From NCBI GenBank assembly GCA_964372275.1, contig CAYJRR010000154.1:1-10281 (forward strand): a stretch of 10,281 bases of DNA. The letters are read 5' to 3'. Under the pieces are notes generated by a model. It saw nothing but the letters and a program-made list of their open reading frames with translations, made no database searches and was not told the origin of the DNA. Source of the DNA: CAYJRR01 sp964372275 [NCBI: uncultured bacterium]. GTDB lineage: Bacteria; CAYJRR01. This document shows positions 7,994 through 10,281 of the stretch, in pieces (the stretch's first letter is position 1; each line of letters starts with the position of its first letter). The position numbers and the translations under genes are program-made.

Positions 7994-10011
7994 TGAGGCA
8001 CCTTGCGCCGTTCGTCGTCCTTCCGCTGCTCGCCTCGACGCCTCCCGACCTCCCGAGCCTCTTTCCGATGGAGGCCGACGTCTTCGCGCGCACGGAGGGA
8101 CCCGTTCGCGTCGACCTTCCTCCGGAAGTCCTGCGCGAGGTCCGGTCCGACCTTTCGGACGTGCGGATCTTCGATCCCGAAGGACGCGAGATACCGTTCG
8201 CCATCGACGGCGGCGCCGATCGTCCGGCGAGTGTGGAGGCTTTGCGTACGGCGTCGGTCGTGGTTTCCGAGGTCGCCCGCGAGGTGAAACCGCAGGGGGA
8301 CGCCCCCGACCTGTTCGTGGAGAGCTACCGCCTTCAGATTCCGGCAGAGGCCCGTCTCGGCGTCTGGGATCTCGTCTTCGACGTTTCCGCCCCGGCGTTC
8401 GTGGCCCACGTGCGGCTCGCGTCCCAGGATCGCGAGCCGCGCGAAATCTCGCTTTTCCGACTGGGAAATGTCCCACGAGAGAAGACGCGTGTCGCGCTCG
8501 ATGAAAGCCCGTCGGCGGATCTGCTCGTGACGATCACCAACGACGGCCGGTTCCTGGAGCCGGCGATGCGGCTCGAGAGCTCGAGTCCGCTTCCGAGCTC
8601 GCCGTCGGTGACGGTGCCGCTCGAGGAGGTGGCTCGATCCTCGGAGAACGGGTGGACCGAGCTGGTCTTCCGCCGGCCGCGAGGATTGGTACCCGACCGT
8701 TTGGAGATCGAGACGAAAACGCCGCTTTTCGATCGCGAAGTCGAAGTGTGGGACGAGGAGGGCTCCGCCGACCGGGCGCTCCTCGGTCGCCACGGGATCT
8801 TTCGCGTCCAATCGGTGGCCCGGATCGAGGAGCTCAGCGTCCCCGTGACGCGCGCGGGCGGCGATCGCCTGCGCCTTCGCATCCGCGATGGGAACAGCCC
8901 GCCGCTCGAGGCGGTCGCGGTCCGCGCATCTCTGCGGACGCCGTCGTTGATCTTCGCCGTCCCTCCGCGAGGCGATTCGATGCCCGCCGCGCTCCTCCGA
9001 TTCGGTGGGGGCCGCGTGCTTCGTCCGGCCTACGACCTGGCATCGCTGGTCCCGGTCCCGGGGCAGTCCGTGGACGATCGCCGCGCCGACGCCATGAAGG
9101 CCCTGCTGGAGCATTCGGCATCGGCCGGCGTACGCCTCGGACCGGTGCGGCGGAACCCACGCTTCGATCCGAGGCCGTCGCTGGCGTTCGCGATGCGACC
9201 CGGTGGCGAGGTCGATCGGCGTCTTTATTCGCGGACTGCCGCGTTGGACGTTCCGTTCTCGCCGAATGGGCTCACTCGGGTCCGCCTCTCGCCGACGACC
9301 CTCTCCGCCCTGCGCGATGACTTGGCCGACCTGCGCGTCGTCGACGCCGAGAGCCGCCAATGGCCCTTTCTGCTCGCCCGAGACGTCGGGGTCGATTGGG
9401 TCGATCTTCCGGTTCGGAGCCCCCCCCGCGAGGCTCGAACGTCGGTCTACGTCGCCGCGCTCCCCGTTACGCCGATCGCTCTCGATCGTCTCGTCGTCGA
9501 TTCCGAGATCGCGTTCTTCGATCGCGCCTTCCGGATCACGGCGCGCGTGGTCGGAGAAGAAGCGCCGCGTGAGCTCGCCCGCGGTCGCCTCGCGCGGCGC
9601 GCCGAAGATCCTCGCCCGGTGACGATCGGCTTTCGGCCGGTGCGAATCGAGTCGATCGAACTCGTGGTCGAAGACGGGGATGACGCCCCCCTCGCGCTTC
9701 TCCTCCGCGGCCGCGCGCCGATTACCGAGATGTTGCTGGTGGCGCCTGCGGGCTCCTATTCGCTCCTCGGCGGGAACCGGGACGACGCGCCACCGCAGTA
9801 CGAGATGGAGCGTGTGCGCGACGTGATCCTGGCGGTCGAAGCGCTCCCGGCGACGGTCACCGAGCTGGAATCGAATCCCGACTTCTCGCCGAGGTTGCGG
9901 ATGTATCGCGGAGGCGGTCCCGCGAAGGTCGCGCTGTGGGCGGCGCTCGGGATCGCCGTTCTCGTCCTGGGTACGTTGACGATTCGACTGGCCAGGCGCG
10001 AGGAGGGCTGA
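7993..10011 (+). CDS. Signal-peptide, membrane-anchored DUF3999-type protein with a duplicated domain
   Basis: A 672-residue protein of unknown function. An N-terminal hydrophobic stretch with Arg/His before it (residues 2-15) looks like a signal peptide, and a single membrane helix at about 644-665 followed by RLARREEG would leave the body in the periplasm. The body is predicted to be beta-rich. It carries the DUF3999-like opening (V-x-LP...DL.DVRIFDPEGREIPFAI) at 38-71 and again, diverged, at 428-460. Two other segments also recur: LDRL-type FDRE/FDRA strands (235-252 and 497-514) and a motif ending NP-x-F (388-391 and 628-631). The protein is thus two tandem copies of one architecture, longer than the roughly 450 residues I expect for the family. 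The start ATG overlaps the DUF2339 stop by one base, so translation is coupled and a complex between the two proteins is likely. There are no cysteines and no catalytic motif that I recognise. Confidence 0.8.
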   Translation: MRHLAPFVVLPLLASTPPDLPSLFPMEADVFARTEGPVRVDLPPEVLREVRSDLSDVRIFDPEGREIPFAIDGGADRPASVEALRTASVVVSEVAREVKPQGDAPDLFVESYRLQIPAEARLGVWDLVFDVSAPAFVAHVRLASQDREPREISLFRLGNVPREKTRVALDESPSADLLVTITNDGRFLEPAMRLESSSPLPSSPSVTVPLEEVARSSENGWTELVFRRPRGLVPDRLEIETKTPLFDREVEVWDEEGSADRALLGRHGIFRVQSVARIEELSVPVTRAGGDRLRLRIRDGNSPPLEAVAVRASLRTPSLIFAVPPRGDSMPAALLRFGGGRVLRPAYDLASLVPVPGQSVDDRRADAMKALLEHSASAGVRLGPVRRNPRFDPRPSLAFAMRPGGEVDRRLYSRTAALDVPFSPNGLTRVRLSPTTLSALRDDLADLRVVDAESRQWPFLLARDVGVDWVDLPVRSPPREARTSVYVAALPVTPIALDRLVVDSEIAFFDRAFRITARVVGEEAPRELARGRLARRAEDPRPVTIGFRPVRIESIELVVEDGDDAPLALLLRGRAPITEMLLVAPAGSYSLLGGNRDDAPPQYEMERVRDVILAVEALPATVTELESNPDFSPRLRMYRGGGPAKVALWAALGIAVLVLGTLTIRLARREEG

Positions 10012-10023
10012 CGCTCGCGCGCG

Positions 10024-10281
10024 CTAGAAGCGACGGAGGATCCCGATCTCGACCCAGGCGTGATCGCGGCCGGTGGTGAACTCCCGGCCGCGCCAGACGC
10101 GGCGGGCGTCGATTGCGAATCGGCCGAGGTCGACGGTGACCCCGGCGTCCCATCGCCGGACCCGGCGCACGATCTCTTCCGGTTCGAGCGTGTAGACGCT
10201 GCTCCGGTTGAAGAGCCCGCCCTGCATCGTCGCGTCGAACAGGACCGCCTTCTCCTCGGCCGAGGCGGTGAGGAGGAGGCG
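10024..10281 (-). CDS. C-terminus of a probable outer-membrane beta-barrel, possibly LpxR/DUF2219-like, 5'-truncated
   Basis: The minus-strand frame is open from the window edge to a TAG at 10024-10026, giving 85 C-terminal residues; the true start lies beyond 10281. A Met encoded at 10225-10227 is internal. Alternating polar/hydrophobic strands (DAGVTVDLGRFAIDARRVW, then HAWVEIGILRRF) and a final Phe match the C-terminal beta-signal of outer-membrane proteins. The stretch RRVWRGREFTTGRDHAW resembles the last two strands of LpxR/DUF2219 lipid A 3'-O-deacylases (T/R-x-EF-x-GQ...H-x-FGSL pattern), but this is from memory and the catalytic residues lie in the missing N-terminal part. It converges on the DUF3999 gene with only 12 bases between, too short for a normal terminator. 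Beta-barrel character is fairly likely; the family call is tentative. Confidence 0.55.
   Translation of the reverse strand, partial: RLLLTASAEEKAVLFDATMQGGLFNRSSVYTLEPEEIVRRVRRWDAGVTVDLGRFAIDARRVWRGREFTTGRDHAWVEIGILRRF

Noticed and set aside
7954-9360. Long minus-strand frames opposite the DUF3999 gene
   Set aside because: Arg/His/Glu-rich composition typical of antisense frames in GC-rich DNA, with no motif or ribosome site.
10012-10023. CG-alternating gap between the DUF3999 gene and the barrel gene as a terminator
   Set aside because: Twelve bases, with no stem-loop plus T tract on either strand.

Overview
The window is dense, GC-rich chromosomal DNA with seven protein-coding genes and almost no intergenic space. 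Two of the genes are cut by the window edges. The organism looks like a free-living bacterium with a high-GC genome. An apparent outer-membrane beta-barrel C-terminus at the right edge, and a periplasm-facing protein with a signal peptide beside it, suggest a two-membrane (Gram-negative type) envelope. The phylum cannot be fixed from this sequence alone. There are no rRNA or tRNA genes, insertion sequences, CRISPR arrays or phage genes.

Layout: (1) 1-555, plus strand: the C-terminal ~60% of aspartate carbamoyltransferase (pyrB). (2) 552-2144, minus strand: a B12-binding-type radical SAM enzyme of unknown function. It converges on pyrB so tightly that both stop codons lie in one CTAG. (3) 2145-2327: the only real intergenic region, a divergent promoter area. 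Its minus strand carries a near-consensus sigma-54 type -24/-12 element pointing at the radical SAM gene. (4) 2328-3967: amt and glnB, an ammonium channel and its PII regulator, overlapping by ATGA. (5) 3988-4962: ilvE, a branched-chain aminotransferase. (6) 4988-10011: a very large polytopic membrane protein (DUF2339 type) and a signal-peptide/C-terminal-anchor protein (DUF3999 type), coupled by a TGATG overlap. (7) 10024-10281, minus strand: the C-terminal end of a probable outer-membrane beta-barrel, possibly LpxR/DUF2219-like.

The plus-strand genes from 2328 to 10011 are separated by at most 25 bases with no visible terminator, so they could form one transcript. Amt takes up ammonium and GlnB gates it and senses 2-oxoglutarate and energy state. 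IlvE moves amino groups between glutamate and branched-chain keto acids, so the first three genes share a nitrogen theme. The DUF2339/DUF3999 pair is an envelope module of unknown function. Its second member contains two copies of the same domain architecture, which is the most striking undescribed feature here. The pyrB and radical SAM genes are not functionally connected to the rest by anything visible.
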